A DNA stretch of 64,000 nt from Paracoccaceae bacterium. GTDB lineage: Bacteria; Pseudomonadota; Alphaproteobacteria; Rhodobacterales; Rhodobacteraceae. Position numbers and translations under genes: made by a program. Shown piece by piece: positions 19,261 to 28,691 of the stretch; position 1 is the stretch's first letter, and every line of letters starts with the position of its first letter. The DNA lies in contig JAHRYM010000002.1 of the NCBI GenBank assembly GCA_020622085.1, forward strand, positions 997,604-1,061,603, given 5' to 3'. A model generated the notes under the pieces. That model was not told the DNA's origin. It was given only the letters and a program-made list of their open reading frames with translations, and searched no databases.

Positions 19261-20059
19261 TCCCACCCGCCCGCCGGGGCCGAAGATCATTGCCATTGCG
19301 AACCAGAAAGGCGGGGTGGGCAAGACCACGACGGCGATCAACCTGGCCGCGGCCCTGGCCGAGCACAGCCACCGCGTCCTGCTGGTTGACCTTGACCCTC
19401 AGGGAAATGCTTCTACCGGCCTGGGCATCGAACCCGCCGACCGCGGCATGACGACCTATGATCTGCTGATCGACGAAGCACCGCTTGATGCGGTCATTCG
19501 GCCCACGAATACCGCTGGCGTCTGGTTGTGCCCGGCGACAACGGATCTGTCTTCGGCCGATATCGCGCTGGTGGCGAATGAAAAGCGCAGTTTCCTGCTG
19601 CATGATGCATTGCGGCAGACTGCAATTGATGCCTACGGCTTTGATTATGTGCTTGTGGATTGCCCTCCATCCCTCAGCCTCCTGACGGTCAATGCCATGG
19701 TGGCGGCACACTCCGTTCTTGTGCCGCTTCAGGCAGAGTTCTTTGCGCTTGAAGGGCTTTCACAGCTGATGCTGACAATCCGGGAGGTGCGGCAGACCGC
19801 GAACCCGAACCTGCGCATCGAAGGTGTTGTGTTAACCATGGCAGACAACCGCAACAACTTGTCCCAACAAGTCGAGGCCGACGTCCGGGCAACGCTTGGG
19901 GAGGTTGTTTTTCGCACCGTCATTCCGCGCAACGTCCGTGTCAGCGAAGCGCCGTCACATGCCATCCCGGTCCTGACTTATGACACCCTGTCCAAGGGCA
20001 GTGCCGCCTATCGGGCCCTGGCGCAGGAACTGCGCCAGCGCCACCGCATTCCGGCCTAG
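19253..20059 (+). CDS. parA: Chromosome partitioning ATPase ParA
   Basis: 268 residues. Deviant Walker A KGGVGKTTT has both lysines (K19 and K24), followed by VDLDPQGNAS and YVLVDCPPSLSLLT. Its short N-terminus with no extra DNA-binding domain fits a chromosomal ParA (Soj). It drives segregation of the ParB-bound origin. The GTG start at 19253 overlaps rsmG by eight bases. Confidence 0.95.
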   Translation: MSDPTRPPGPKIIAIANQKGGVGKTTTAINLAAALAEHSHRVLLVDLDPQGNASTGLGIEPADRGMTTYDLLIDEAPLDAVIRPTNTAGVWLCPATTDLSSADIALVANEKRSFLLHDALRQTAIDAYGFDYVLVDCPPSLSLLTVNAMVAAHSVLVPLQAEFFALEGLSQLMLTIREVRQTANPNLRIEGVVLTMADNRNNLSQQVEADVRATLGEVVFRTVIPRNVRVSEAPSHAIPVLTYDTLSKGSAAYRALAQELRQRHRIPA

Positions 20060-20068
20060 AGGGTTCCC

Positions 20069-20968
20069 ATGTCTGACAAGAAACACGAACGTCGCGGTTT
20101 GGGCCGGGGTCTTTCTGCCCTGATGGCGGATGTCAATCTGGTTGAAGCCACAAGCGATACCCGTCCACGCCGGGCCGATACGACGCTTCCGGTAGAAAAG
20201 CTTGAGCCAAATCCGGATCAGCCGCGCCGGGATTTCTCGCCCGAGGCGCTTGAAGAACTTGCGGCGTCGTTGCGGACAAAGGGCATGATCCAGCCGATCA
20301 TCGCGAGACCCAATCCCCGCAAATCAGACAGTTACGAAATCGTGGCCGGCGAACGGCGCTGGCGCGCGGCGCAACTGGCGCAGTTGCACGAGGTGCCAGT
20401 GATCCTGCGGGATCTGGACGACACCGAAGTGCTGGAAGTTGCCATCATCGAGAACATCCAGCGCGCCGATCTGAATGCGCTGGAAGAGGCGCTGGGATAC
20501 CGGCAGCTGATGGACCGTTTCGGCCATACGCAGGAAAGGATGGCCGAGGCGCTGTCGAAAAGCCGCAGCCATATTGCCAACCTGTTGCGACTGCTGACGC
20601 TACCCGAGCAGATTCAGGCCTGGCTACGCGAAGGCAAGCTGACCGCAGGCCATGCGCGAGCGCTCATCACCGCCAAGAATCCGGTCGAGCTTGCGCAACA
20701 AGTGATCGCCCGGGGCCTGTCGGTGCGCGAAACCGAACGGTTGGCCCAAGGGACGCAGGAAAAGAAGGGCGGTTCCAAGGCGGGTCGCAACGGCAGAGCC
20801 GGCGAAAAGGATGCCGATACAAAGGCGCTGGAACAGGATCTTTCGGCCAACCTTCGCATGAAGGTGGTGATCGACCACAAGGGGCTGGATGGCGGGGTGC
20901 TGACCATCACCTATCGTGGGCTCGACCAGCTTGATGAGCTTTGCCAGATCCTCAGCACTCCGCGCTGA
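20069..20968 (+). CDS. parB: Chromosome partitioning protein ParB
   Basis: 299 residues. The N-terminal ParA-contact peptide is RRGLGRGLSALM. The CTP-binding/ParB domain includes VEKLEPNPDQPRRDF and VAGERRWRAAQLA, followed by the helix-turn-helix HTQERMAEALSKSRSHIANLLRLL near residue 155 and a C-terminal dimerisation region. It loads on the two parS sites upstream in the same operon. Its stop abuts, on the other strand, that of the DUF454 gene. Confidence 0.95.
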   Translation: MSDKKHERRGLGRGLSALMADVNLVEATSDTRPRRADTTLPVEKLEPNPDQPRRDFSPEALEELAASLRTKGMIQPIIARPNPRKSDSYEIVAGERRWRAAQLAQLHEVPVILRDLDDTEVLEVAIIENIQRADLNALEEALGYRQLMDRFGHTQERMAEALSKSRSHIANLLRLLTLPEQIQAWLREGKLTAGHARALITAKNPVELAQQVIARGLSVRETERLAQGTQEKKGGSKAGRNGRAGEKDADTKALEQDLSANLRMKVVIDHKGLDGGVLTITYRGLDQLDELCQILSTPR

Positions 20969-21322
20969 TCAGACGTCGGGGCGCGTCCATATGAAGGCCG
21001 ACACCGCGACAAGGATCGCAAGCTGGGTCAAAAGCACCCAGCCGGGCAGGCCGGCCAGCGCTGAAATTCCCACGCCAGCCAGAATTGATGACGATGCCAT
21101 GATCTTGATGCGGCGCGGCACGGCGCCGTGGTCATTCCAGGCGCGGATCGGCGGGCCGAAATGCCGGTGCGACAGCAGCCAGTCGTGCAGGCGTCTGGAC
21201 GATCGTGCAAAGCAGAAGGCAGCCAGAAGCAGGAACGGGACGGTCGGGACAATCGGCAGCGCGACTCCGACAACGCCCATGGCCATCGCCGTTGATCCGC
21301 ACATCAGCCACAGAAGCCGCAT
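20969..21322 (-). CDS. DUF454 (YbaN) inner-membrane protein
   Basis: 117 residues with three or four hydrophobic segments. It has the family pattern GVVGVALPIVPTVPFLLLAAFCFARSS and HFGPPIRAWNDHGAVPRRIKIMA. YbaN/DUF454 proteins are small membrane proteins of unknown function. The ATG at 21322 overlaps the hemW stop; a GTG codon lies one position earlier. It converges stop to stop with parB. Confidence 0.8.
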   Translation of the reverse strand: MRLLWLMCGSTAMAMGVVGVALPIVPTVPFLLLAAFCFARSSRRLHDWLLSHRHFGPPIRAWNDHGAVPRRIKIMASSSILAGVGISALAGLPGWVLLTQLAILVAVSAFIWTRPDV

Positions 21323-22473
21323 CACGCCAGCAATTCCCGCAAGAGGGCGTTCAGAACGGCGCGACCCTTGTCGGTCGCTGCGATCCTTGCCCCTGTGGCC
21401 AGCATCCCCATTTCCTCCAACCGGGCGATTGTCGCCGGATCCAGTCCGCGACCACTGATCTCGGCATAGCGCAGCGGATCAATTCCTTCCGCCAGACGCA
21501 ACCCCATGAGCAGAAACTCGGTTCCCGCATCGATGGGTCGAAGGGCCTCGGGGGCAAGCTCACCGTGGCCTCTCGATTCAACCTGCGAAAGCCATGCTCC
21601 CGGCGCACGGACCGCCTCGGTCGCATAGCGGATACCAACCCGCGTCAAGCGGCCATGGGCGCCGGGGCCGATGCCGGCATAATCGCCGTAGCGCCAATAG
21701 ATCAGGTTGTGGCGGCTTTCCGACCCGGTTTGGGCATGGTTAGAGACTTCATAGCCTGGCATGCCATGCGCTGCACAGATATCTTGGGTCATCAGATACA
21801 TGTCGGCTGCATCGTCATCCGCGGGCAGGTCGCGCAACCCTCCGGCGGCGTAACGGGCGCCGAAGGTCGTGCCGTCTTCGATCGTCAGCTGATAGGCGGA
21901 CAGATGGTCCACCGCCATCGACAGGGCTTCCCGCAGTTCCTTGCCCCAGTCCGCAAGCGTTTGTCCTTGCCGCGCATAGATCAGATCGAAGCTCACCCGG
22001 TCGAACGCGTTTCGTGCGACATCAAAGGCCGCCCGCGCCTCTGATACGCTGTGCAAGCGGCCAAGACGGCGCAGATCATCGTCGTTCAGCGCCTGCACGC
22101 CCATAGAGACGCGATTGACCCCCGCATCGGCATAGCCCCGAAAGCGACCTGCTTCGACGCTGCCGGGGTTCGCCTCGAGGGTGATTTCAATGTCATTCGC
22201 CAGCGTCCAATGCGCCCGCACCGCGTCCAGGATCGAATGCACCAGCTCTGGCGACATGAGCGAGGGCGTCCCGCCGCCAAAAAAGACCGAATTCAGCACC
22301 CGCCCGGGTGTCAGGGCGGCGACGCGTGAAATCTCGGCCAGAAAGGCTCTGTTCCAGCGGGATTCGTCGATCTGCGCCGCAACATGGCTGTTGAAATCGC
22401 AGTAGGGGCATTTCGAGGCGCAGAACGGCCAGTGCAGATAAAGCCCGAACCCGCCGTTCCGCCAGTCTTCCAT
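21322..22473 (-). CDS. hemW: Heme chaperone HemW (radical SAM)
   Basis: 383 residues. The radical-SAM cluster motif CASKCPYC has cysteines at 18, 22 and 25, followed by FGGGTPSLM near 65 and the C-terminal HemN-like domain. HemW is often annotated as oxygen-independent coproporphyrinogen oxidase. The N-terminus, lacking the extra HemN residues before YLHWPFC, favours the heme-delivery protein HemW. It is in a leftward run with ridA-like, rdgB and rph genes. Confidence 0.88.
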   Translation of the reverse strand: MEDWRNGGFGLYLHWPFCASKCPYCDFNSHVAAQIDESRWNRAFLAEISRVAALTPGRVLNSVFFGGGTPSLMSPELVHSILDAVRAHWTLANDIEITLEANPGSVEAGRFRGYADAGVNRVSMGVQALNDDDLRRLGRLHSVSEARAAFDVARNAFDRVSFDLIYARQGQTLADWGKELREALSMAVDHLSAYQLTIEDGTTFGARYAAGGLRDLPADDDAADMYLMTQDICAAHGMPGYEVSNHAQTGSESRHNLIYWRYGDYAGIGPGAHGRLTRVGIRYATEAVRAPGAWLSQVESRGHGELAPEALRPIDAGTEFLLMGLRLAEGIDPLRYAEISGRGLDPATIARLEEMGMLATGARIAATDKGRAVLNALLRELLA

Positions 22474-22482
22474 CTTTTGTCG

Positions 22483-22866
22483 TCAGCCCCGGAATGCAGT
22501 GACTTCGATTTCGACCTTCATCCCCGGATTGATCAACCCCGCGACGATCATTGTTGCTGCGGGCCGAACCTCGCCGAAAGCTTCGGACAGGGCGGGGATG
22601 ATCTCTTCCATATATGCCGCATCGGTGATGATGTAGTTGGCGCGCACGACATCCTTCAGCCCAAAGCCCGCACCTTCCAGAACCGACTTGATGGTTGCCA
22701 GTGTGTTGCGGGTCTGTTCCAGCACGCTGTCGGGCCAGGTCTTGGTGACAGGATCCGCGCCCGTGGTTCCGGCAAGAAAGCACCAGTCGCCTTGCACGAC
22801 GGCGCGGGAATATCCCAGTTTCGGTTCATAGGGCGATCCGCCCGAGATGTTCTTGCGGTCTGACAT
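22483..22866 (-). CDS. RidA/YjgF family protein
   Basis: 127 residues. It contains YSRAVVQGDWCFLAGTTG, QTRNTLATIKSVLEGAGF and a C-terminal EIEVTAF. RidA proteins hydrolyse reactive enamine/imine intermediates. This one has the divergent RidA pattern and lacks an obvious Arg in the usual position, so deaminase activity is not certain. ATG 22866 follows GGAGG. It lies one base from the rdgB stop. Confidence 0.8.
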   Translation of the reverse strand: MSDRKNISGGSPYEPKLGYSRAVVQGDWCFLAGTTGADPVTKTWPDSVLEQTRNTLATIKSVLEGAGFGLKDVVRANYIITDAAYMEEIIPALSEAFGEVRPAATMIVAGLINPGMKVEIEVTAFRG

Positions 22867-22867
22867 T

Positions 22868-23476
22868 TCAGCCTCCAAAGCAGGTGACAAGTTTGCGGAA
22901 AGCATCGGCGCGGTGGCTGATGCGGTTCTTTTCGTCAGGGTCCATCTCGCCAAAGGTGATTTGGAAGCCGTCGGGCTGGAACATCGGGTCGTAACCGTGG
23001 CCCTGTTCGCCACGCATCGGCCAGACGACCTGACCTTCGATCTTGCCCTGGAACACCTCGTCCTCGCCATCCGGCCAGGCAAGAACCAGTGTGGAGCGAA
23101 ACCGTGCGGTGCGGGGGTGGGGCGCGTTCGCAGCTTCCAGCGCCTCCCAGGTCTTGCGCATTGCCATGTGAAAATCGCGCCCCTGCGGCGTTTCGGCCCA
23201 GTCGGCGGTATAGACCCCGGGCGCGCCGTTCAGCCCGTCACATTCGATGCCGGAATCATCGGCCAGCGCGGGCAGGCCGGTCGCCTTGGCGGCGGCATGA
23301 GCCTTGATCCGGGCATTTCCGATGAAGGTGGTTTCGGTTTCGGCGGGTTCGGGCAGGTTCAGGTCAGCCGCGCCTGTGCAGGCGATGCCGAAGGGGGCAA
23401 GCAGGGCCTTGATCTCGGCCAGCTTGCCCTTGTTGTGGGTCGCCACCAGAAGACGGTTTCCCGTGAAGCGCCGCAT
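22868..23476 (-). CDS. rdgB: XTP/dITP pyrophosphatase
   Basis: 202 residues. The N-terminal LVATHNKGKLAEIKALL, the catalytic ADDSGIECDGLNGAPGVYTADWA near residue 70, and YDPMFQPDG near 153 are typical of the Ham1/RdgB family. It removes inosine- and xanthosine-containing triphosphates. It overlaps rph by one base. Confidence 0.93.
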   Translation of the reverse strand: MRRFTGNRLLVATHNKGKLAEIKALLAPFGIACTGAADLNLPEPAETETTFIGNARIKAHAAAKATGLPALADDSGIECDGLNGAPGVYTADWAETPQGRDFHMAMRKTWEALEAANAPHPRTARFRSTLVLAWPDGEDEVFQGKIEGQVVWPMRGEQGHGYDPMFQPDGFQITFGEMDPDEKNRISHRADAFRKLVTCFGG

Positions 23477-24186
23477 CAGATCACGGCCTTCTGCGCGGCC
23501 ACCAGATGCGCGATCCCGGTTTCGGCCAGATCCAGCAGCCGGGTCATTTCATCGCGGCTGAAGGTGGCGCCTTCCGCCGACATCTGCACTTCGACCAGAC
23601 GGTTGCGGCCCGTCAGGATGAAGTTGCCGTCGGTCCCGGCCTCGCTGTCTTCCAGATAGTCCAGATCGACGACCGGCTGCCCGGCATAGATGCCGCAGGA
23701 CACTGCCGCGATGTGGTCGACCAGCGGATCGCTGGTGATCACGCCAGCTTTCAGCAGCTTGTTCACGGCCAGCCGCAGCGCCACCCAGCCCCCGGTGATC
23801 GAGGCGCAGCGGGTGCCGCCGTCGGCCTGGATCACGTCGCAGTCGATGACGATCTGGCGTTCGCCAAGTGCCACGCGATCCACGCCCGCGCGCAGCGCGC
23901 GGCCGATCAGGCGCTGGATTTCCTGGGTGCGGCCTGATTGCTTGCCGGCGGCGGCTTCGCGACGGTTACGGCTGTTGGTGGCGCGGGGCAGCATGCCGTA
24001 TTCGGCCGTCACCCAGCCAAGGCCGGTGCCTTTCAGGAAGGACGGCGCCTTGTCCTCGATGGTGGCGGTGCACAGGACATGGGTATCGCCGCAGCGGATC
24101 AGGCAGGAACCTTCCGCATGTTTGGTCACGCCCGTCTCGATGGAGATGGCGCGCATCTGTTCCAGTTTCCGCCCCGAAGGCCGCAT
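23476..24186 (-). CDS. rph: Ribonuclease PH
   Basis: 236 residues. It begins [18 protein letters not shown] and has [19 protein letters not shown] near 62, [19 protein letters not shown] near 85, and [20 protein letters not shown] near 117, all typical of RNase PH, the phosphorolytic 3' exonuclease that trims tRNA ends. ATG 24186 has AAAGGAC upstream; the frame extends further but without homology. It is divergent from hrcA. Confidence 0.93.
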   Translation of the reverse strand: MRPSGRKLEQMRAISIETGVTKHAEGSCLIRCGDTHVLCTATIEDKAPSFLKGTGLGWVTAEYGMLPRATNSRNRREAAAGKQSGRTQEIQRLIGRALRAGVDRVALGERQIVIDCDVIQADGGTRCASITGGWVALRLAVNKLLKAGVITSDPLVDHIAAVSCGIYAGQPVVDLDYLEDSEAGTDGNFILTGRNRLVEVQMSAEGATFSRDEMTRLLDLAETGIAHLVAAQKAVI

Positions 24187-24289
24187 GGTCTGTCCTTTCC
24201 CGATGGTTGGCCCCATTAAGGCGGCGAGGGCGGTCGATGCAAGCCCGCAGCCGATTGACGAGGGGCGCAGGAATGCCTTTATTTCAAGC

Positions 24290-25357
24290 ATGAGTGACGG
24301 CATGGCCCTGATTTCCGACATGAACGACCGCTCGCGCGAAGTGTTTCGACGCGTTGTCGAAGCCTATCTGGAAACCGGCGATCCGGTGGGATCGCGGGCG
24401 CTGACGCGGAACTTTTCGGAAAAGCTGTCAGCCGCGACGATCCGCAACGTGATGCAGGATCTTGAATTTCTGGGGCTGCTCGACAGCCCCCACGTTTCGG
24501 CGGGCCGGATTCCGACGCAACTGGGCCTGCGGATGTTCATCGACGGGCTGATGGAGGTGGGAACGGTTTCGGACAAGGACCGCGATGCGATCAATTCCAC
24601 GGTGGGTGAAGGCGAAACCGATGTGGCGCATCTGCTGGACCGGGTCGGTGCGGCGCTTTCGGGGATCACGCATGGGGCGTCGCTTGTCCTGACGCCCAAG
24701 CATGAAGCGGCGATCCGCCATATCGAATTCGTAAGCCTCGCGCCGGGCCGGGCGCTGGTGATCCTGGTTTTTGCCGATGGTCAGGTCGAAAACCGGGTCT
24801 TCAACCCGCCGGTGGGGCAAACCCCGTCTTCCATGCGCGAGGCGGGGAATTTCCTCAATGCGCTGGCCGAAGGGCGCACCCTGTCTGAACTTCGGACCCA
24901 CATGCGACAGCAGATCGCCGCGCGTCGGCAGGAACTGAACAATCTGGCGCGGGAAATGGTCGAAAGCGGGCTCGCGGTTTGGGAAAACCCCGGGGAATCG
25001 ACGGAACGGCTGATTGTGCGCGGCCGCTCGAACCTTCTGGACAATGCCGACGAGGCCGACCTGACGCGCATCCGAACCCTTTTTGACGATCTGGAACGCA
25101 AGCGCGACATCGCCGAATTCCTTGAGCTGACCGATGCGGGCGAAGGGGTGCGTATCTTCATTGGCTCAGAGAACAAACTTTTCTCACTTTCGGGTTCCTC
25201 TCTGGTGGTCTCTCCCTATATGAACGCAGACCGTAAGATCATTGGTGCCGTGGGCGTCATTGGTCCGACGCGGCTGAACTATGGCCGCATCGTGCCGATT
25301 GTCGATTACACGGCGCAGCTTGTCGGGCGGATGTTGTCGGGCAAGCAGAAGGGGTAA
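24290..25357 (+). CDS. hrcA: Heat-inducible transcription repressor HrcA
   Basis: 355 residues from ATG 24290. The N-terminal winged helix includes [28 protein letters not shown] and [34 protein letters not shown] follows. The C-terminal GAF-like domain has [17 protein letters not shown]. HrcA represses groESL-type operons through CIRCE elements, none of which was seen here. ATGs at 24302 and 24320 are possible alternative starts. The gene is followed six bases later by grpE, a common pairing. Confidence 0.92.
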   Translation: MSDGMALISDMNDRSREVFRRVVEAYLETGDPVGSRALTRNFSEKLSAATIRNVMQDLEFLGLLDSPHVSAGRIPTQLGLRMFIDGLMEVGTVSDKDRDAINSTVGEGETDVAHLLDRVGAALSGITHGASLVLTPKHEAAIRHIEFVSLAPGRALVILVFADGQVENRVFNPPVGQTPSSMREAGNFLNALAEGRTLSELRTHMRQQIAARRQELNNLAREMVESGLAVWENPGESTERLIVRGRSNLLDNADEADLTRIRTLFDDLERKRDIAEFLELTDAGEGVRIFIGSENKLFSLSGSSLVVSPYMNADRKIIGAVGVIGPTRLNYGRIVPIVDYTAQLVGRMLSGKQKG

Positions 25358-25363
25358 AGGCGC

Positions 25364-25918
25364 ATGACCGATATGAAGAAAGACGAGCTGGCCGAGGATC
25401 AGGCCCAGATCAATGACCCGCTGGCCCTTGATGGCATGGATGCCGAGATCGAGGCGCTGCGGGCCGAACGCGACGAATTCCGCGATCGCTACATGCGGGC
25501 GCTGGCCGATGCCGAAAACATCCGCAAGCGCGGCGAACGCGACCGGCGCGAGGCCGAGCAATATGGCGGATCGAAGCTCGCCCGCGATCTTCTGACGGTC
25601 TACGATAACCTGCGCCGCGCGCTCGACACCGCTGCGGATGCCGAACAGGCGGAAAACAGCGCGACGAAGGCCCTGATCGAAGGGGTTGAGCTGACGCTGC
25701 GCGAGTTGCTGTCGACCTTCAACCGTCACGGCATGAAGCCCGTCAATCCGCAGAACGGCGATGCTTTCGACCCGCAGCTACACCAGGCGATGTTCGAAGC
25801 GCCGCTGCCGGGCACAAAGGCGGGCGACATCATCCAGGTGATGACCGAAGGTTTCATGCTGCATGACCGCCTTCTGCGTCCAGCACAGGTGGGCGTCAGC
25901 TCCACGCCGAAGTCGTGA
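25364..25918 (+). CDS. grpE: Nucleotide exchange factor GrpE
   Basis: 184 residues. A long charged coiled-coil (about 20-75, with RDRYMRALADAENIRKRGERDR) is followed by the beta domain with GMKPVNPQNGDAFDPQLHQAMFE and GFMLHDRLLRPAQVGVS. It releases ADP from DnaK. dnaK and dnaJ are not in this window. It is co-transcribed with hrcA and ends at a hairpin before convergent mutS. Confidence 0.94.
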   Translation: MTDMKKDELAEDQAQINDPLALDGMDAEIEALRAERDEFRDRYMRALADAENIRKRGERDRREAEQYGGSKLARDLLTVYDNLRRALDTAADAEQAENSATKALIEGVELTLRELLSTFNRHGMKPVNPQNGDAFDPQLHQAMFEAPLPGTKAGDIIQVMTEGFMLHDRLLRPAQVGVSSTPKS

Positions 25919-25921
25919 TTT

Positions 25922-25942
25922 CGGGGGCCTTGATGGCCCCCG
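25922..25942. terminator. Bidirectional hairpin between grpE and mutS
   Basis: A perfect 8-bp stem, CGGGGGCC (25922-25929) with GGCCCCCG (25935-25942), has a 5-base loop. TTT follows on the plus strand and AAAT on the left flank. It lies between two converging genes. Confidence 0.7.
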
Positions 25943-25944
25943 TT

Positions 25945-28578
25945 TCACGACTGAAGCAGGGATTTCAGTTCATAAAGCGCCGCCAGAGCCTCGCGCGGGG
26001 AAAGTTCGTCGGGCGAAATCCCGGCCAGACGCCTTTCCACCTGCGACTCTGCCTTGGGTGCCGGTGCCGGCACGGGGGTGACGCGGAACAGCGGCAGATC
26101 GTCGATCAAGCTCTGGCGCTGCGCCGCGGTCTGGCGTTCACCGGATTCCAGCTGGTGCAGCACGTCGCGCGCGCGCTCGATCACCGCGTCCGGCAGACCG
26201 GCAAGCCGCGCGACCTGCACCCCGTAAGACCGATCCGCCGCGCCCTTGCGGACCTCGTGCAGGAAAACCACCTCGCCGTTCCACTCGCGCACCGTCACGG
26301 TGGCGTTTTCGACGCCCGGAAGCTTGGCGGCCAGCGCGGTCATTTCGTGGTAATGCGTGGCGAAAAGCGCCCGGCAGCGGTTCGCGGCGTGCAGGTGTTC
26401 AAGGACCGCCCAGGCGATGGACAGGCCGTCATATGTCGCCGTTCCGCGTCCGATTTCATCAAGGATCACCAGCGCCCGGTCATCCGCCTGATTGAGGATC
26501 GCGGCGGTTTCCACCATTTCGACCATGAAAGTCGACCGGCCCCGGGCAAGATCGTCAGCCGCGCCCACGCGGCTGAACAACTGACTGACAATGCCGATAT
26601 GGGCCTTTCGCGCCGGGACGTAGCTTCCCGCCTGCGCCAGAAGGGCAATCAGCGCATTCTGGCGCAGGAAGGTCGATTTGCCGGCCATGTTCGGGCCGGT
26701 CAGCAGCCAGATTGCCGGAGTTTTCCCTTGGCTCAGATCGCAGTCATTGGCGACGAAGATCTCGCCCGTCTTGGTCAGCGCCCGTTCCACAACCGGGTGG
26801 CGCCCGCCTTCGACCTGGAAGGCGCGGCCGTCGTCCATCTGCGGGGCGCACCAGTCCAGACCGGCGGCCAGATCGGCGAAGGCGCAAGCAAGGTCAATCT
26901 CTGCCAGTGCGCGGGCGGCCCTGAAGATGGGTGCCGATTGATCCAGAATTGCGCGTTTCAGGCTGTCATAGAGTCGCTTTTCGATCTCAAGCGCGTGGTT
27001 GGCCGAGTTCAGGATCCGCGTCTCCAGTTCCGATAGCGGCAGGGTGGTGAAGCGCACCTGATTGGCTGTCGTCTGTCGATGGATGAAGGTTTCAGTCAGT
27101 GGTGCGGCCAGCATCCGTTCGGCATGGGTGCTGGTGGTTTCGATGAAATAGCCCAGCACGTTGTTGTGCTTGATCTTCAGGCTCTGGATGCCGGTCTGCG
27201 CGATATACTCCGCCTGCATCCGGGCGATGACGCCCCGGCCTTCGTCGCGAAGGGCGCGGGTTTCATCCAGTTCGGCATCGAAACCGCTGGCGATGAAGCC
27301 GCCATCCCGCGACAGAAGCGGCGGTTCCGCGACCAGCGCCGCATCAAGCAGGGCCACCAGTTCCGCAAACCCGTCCAACGCAAGGGCATGTTGCGACAAC
27401 CCTTTATCCGAGGCGGTTTTCAGTATCCGCGAAAGCTCTGCCGCCTGTTCCAGCCCGCCCCGGATCGCGCCAAGGTCACGTGGGCCGCCCCGGTCCAGAG
27501 CCAGCCGCGAAAGCGCGCGATCCATGTCCGGGCAGCGGCGCAGGATCTGGCGCAGATCGTCGCAAAAGCGGCTCTGTTCCAGCAGAAAACCCACAGTTTC
27601 GTGACGGTTTCGAATCTCTGTCAGGTTCCGCGACGGTGCTGAAAGCCGCCGTTCCAGCAGACGCGCGCCGCCAGCGGTCAGCGTCCGGTCGATGGCGGCC
27701 AGAAGCGAGCCTTCGCGCCCGCCCGACAGGGCCTGCGTCAGTTCCAAATTGCGGCGGGTGGCGGCGTCGATCTGCATGGCGCCGCCCGATTCCTCCCGGA
27801 CAGGCGGGTGCAGAAGCGGCAGTTTCCCGCGCTGCGTCAGATCCAGATAGTCGATGATCGCGCCCAGCGCGGAAAGCTCGGCCCGACCGAAGCTGCCGAA
27901 GGCATCGAGTGTGGCCACCTGATACTGCGCGCAAAGGCGCCTCTCGGCCCCTTGGCTGTCGAAGGAACTGCGAGCCAGTGGCGTAAGCGCGGCGCCGAAA
28001 TCAGTCACTATTCCAGCCAGATTTGCGTCACCGCCTTCGGCAAACAGCAATTCGCGCGGGGCAAGGCGCGCGAGCTCCGGCGACAGCCGGCTTAGTGGAC
28101 AGGGGGTTACCCGCAGCTCTCCGGTGGAAATATCGACCCAGGCAAGCGCGGCTTCGTCTCGCACCTCTGACCAGGCGGCAAGGTGGTTGTGGCGCCGCGC
28201 CTCAAGCAGACTGTCTTCGGTCAGCGTGCCGGGCGTCACCAGCCGCACCACATCCCGCGCCACCACGGATTTCGATCCGCGCTTCTTTGCCTCGGCCGGG
28301 TCTTCCATCTGTTCGGCGACCGCCACGCGAAAGCCCTTGCGGATAAGCGTCAGCAGATAGCCTTCGGCCGCATGGACCGGCACGCCGCACATCGGGATAG
28401 GTTCACCCAGATGGGTGCCGCGTTTGGTCAGCGCAATATCCAGCGCCGCCGCTGCCGCTTCGGCATCTTCAAAGAACATCTCGTAGAAATCGCCCATCCG
28501 GTAGAACAGCAGCGCGCCCGGATTGGCGGCCTTGATCTGCAGATACTGCGCCATCATCGGCGTGACGGTTTCGGTCAT
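25945..28578 (-). CDS. mutS: DNA mismatch repair protein MutS
   Basis: 877 residues. The mismatch-binding N-terminus contains [17 protein letters not shown] with the Phe-x-Glu wedge. After connector, core and clamp comes the ATPase with [11 protein letters not shown] near residue 626 and [21 protein letters not shown]. It recognises base mispairs and small loops. Full length. Its start faces maeB, with a gap of about 110 bases. Confidence 0.95.
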   Translation of the reverse strand: MTETVTPMMAQYLQIKAANPGALLFYRMGDFYEMFFEDAEAAAAALDIALTKRGTHLGEPIPMCGVPVHAAEGYLLTLIRKGFRVAVAEQMEDPAEAKKRGSKSVVARDVVRLVTPGTLTEDSLLEARRHNHLAAWSEVRDEAALAWVDISTGELRVTPCPLSRLSPELARLAPRELLFAEGGDANLAGIVTDFGAALTPLARSSFDSQGAERRLCAQYQVATLDAFGSFGRAELSALGAIIDYLDLTQRGKLPLLHPPVREESGGAMQIDAATRRNLELTQALSGGREGSLLAAIDRTLTAGGARLLERRLSAPSRNLTEIRNRHETVGFLLEQSRFCDDLRQILRRCPDMDRALSRLALDRGGPRDLGAIRGGLEQAAELSRILKTASDKGLSQHALALDGFAELVALLDAALVAEPPLLSRDGGFIASGFDAELDETRALRDEGRGVIARMQAEYIAQTGIQSLKIKHNNVLGYFIETTSTHAERMLAAPLTETFIHRQTTANQVRFTTLPLSELETRILNSANHALEIEKRLYDSLKRAILDQSAPIFRAARALAEIDLACAFADLAAGLDWCAPQMDDGRAFQVEGGRHPVVERALTKTGEIFVANDCDLSQGKTPAIWLLTGPNMAGKSTFLRQNALIALLAQAGSYVPARKAHIGIVSQLFSRVGAADDLARGRSTFMVEMVETAAILNQADDRALVILDEIGRGTATYDGLSIAWAVLEHLHAANRCRALFATHYHEMTALAAKLPGVENATVTVREWNGEVVFLHEVRKGAADRSYGVQVARLAGLPDAVIERARDVLHQLESGERQTAAQRQSLIDDLPLFRVTPVPAPAPKAESQVERRLAGISPDELSPREALAALYELKSLLQS

Positions 28579-28691
28579 GTTCGGCCCCCCTGGCGTCGGC
28601 GGACCCTACAAAACCCCCGCGCGCCACGGAAGGCGCATTTCCGTTGAGGCCGAAACACCGGGGCGCTAAGAGGGGCGCATGGGAGTTTGAA

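Noticed and set aside
23690-24289. Possible N-terminal extension of hrcA
   Set aside because: The frame is open only as a shadow of rph. HrcA homology begins at the short N-terminus near 24290-24320.
24187-24289. CIRCE heat-shock element near hrcA
   Set aside because: No TTAGCACTC/GAGTGCTAA pair was found in the rph-hrcA gap.
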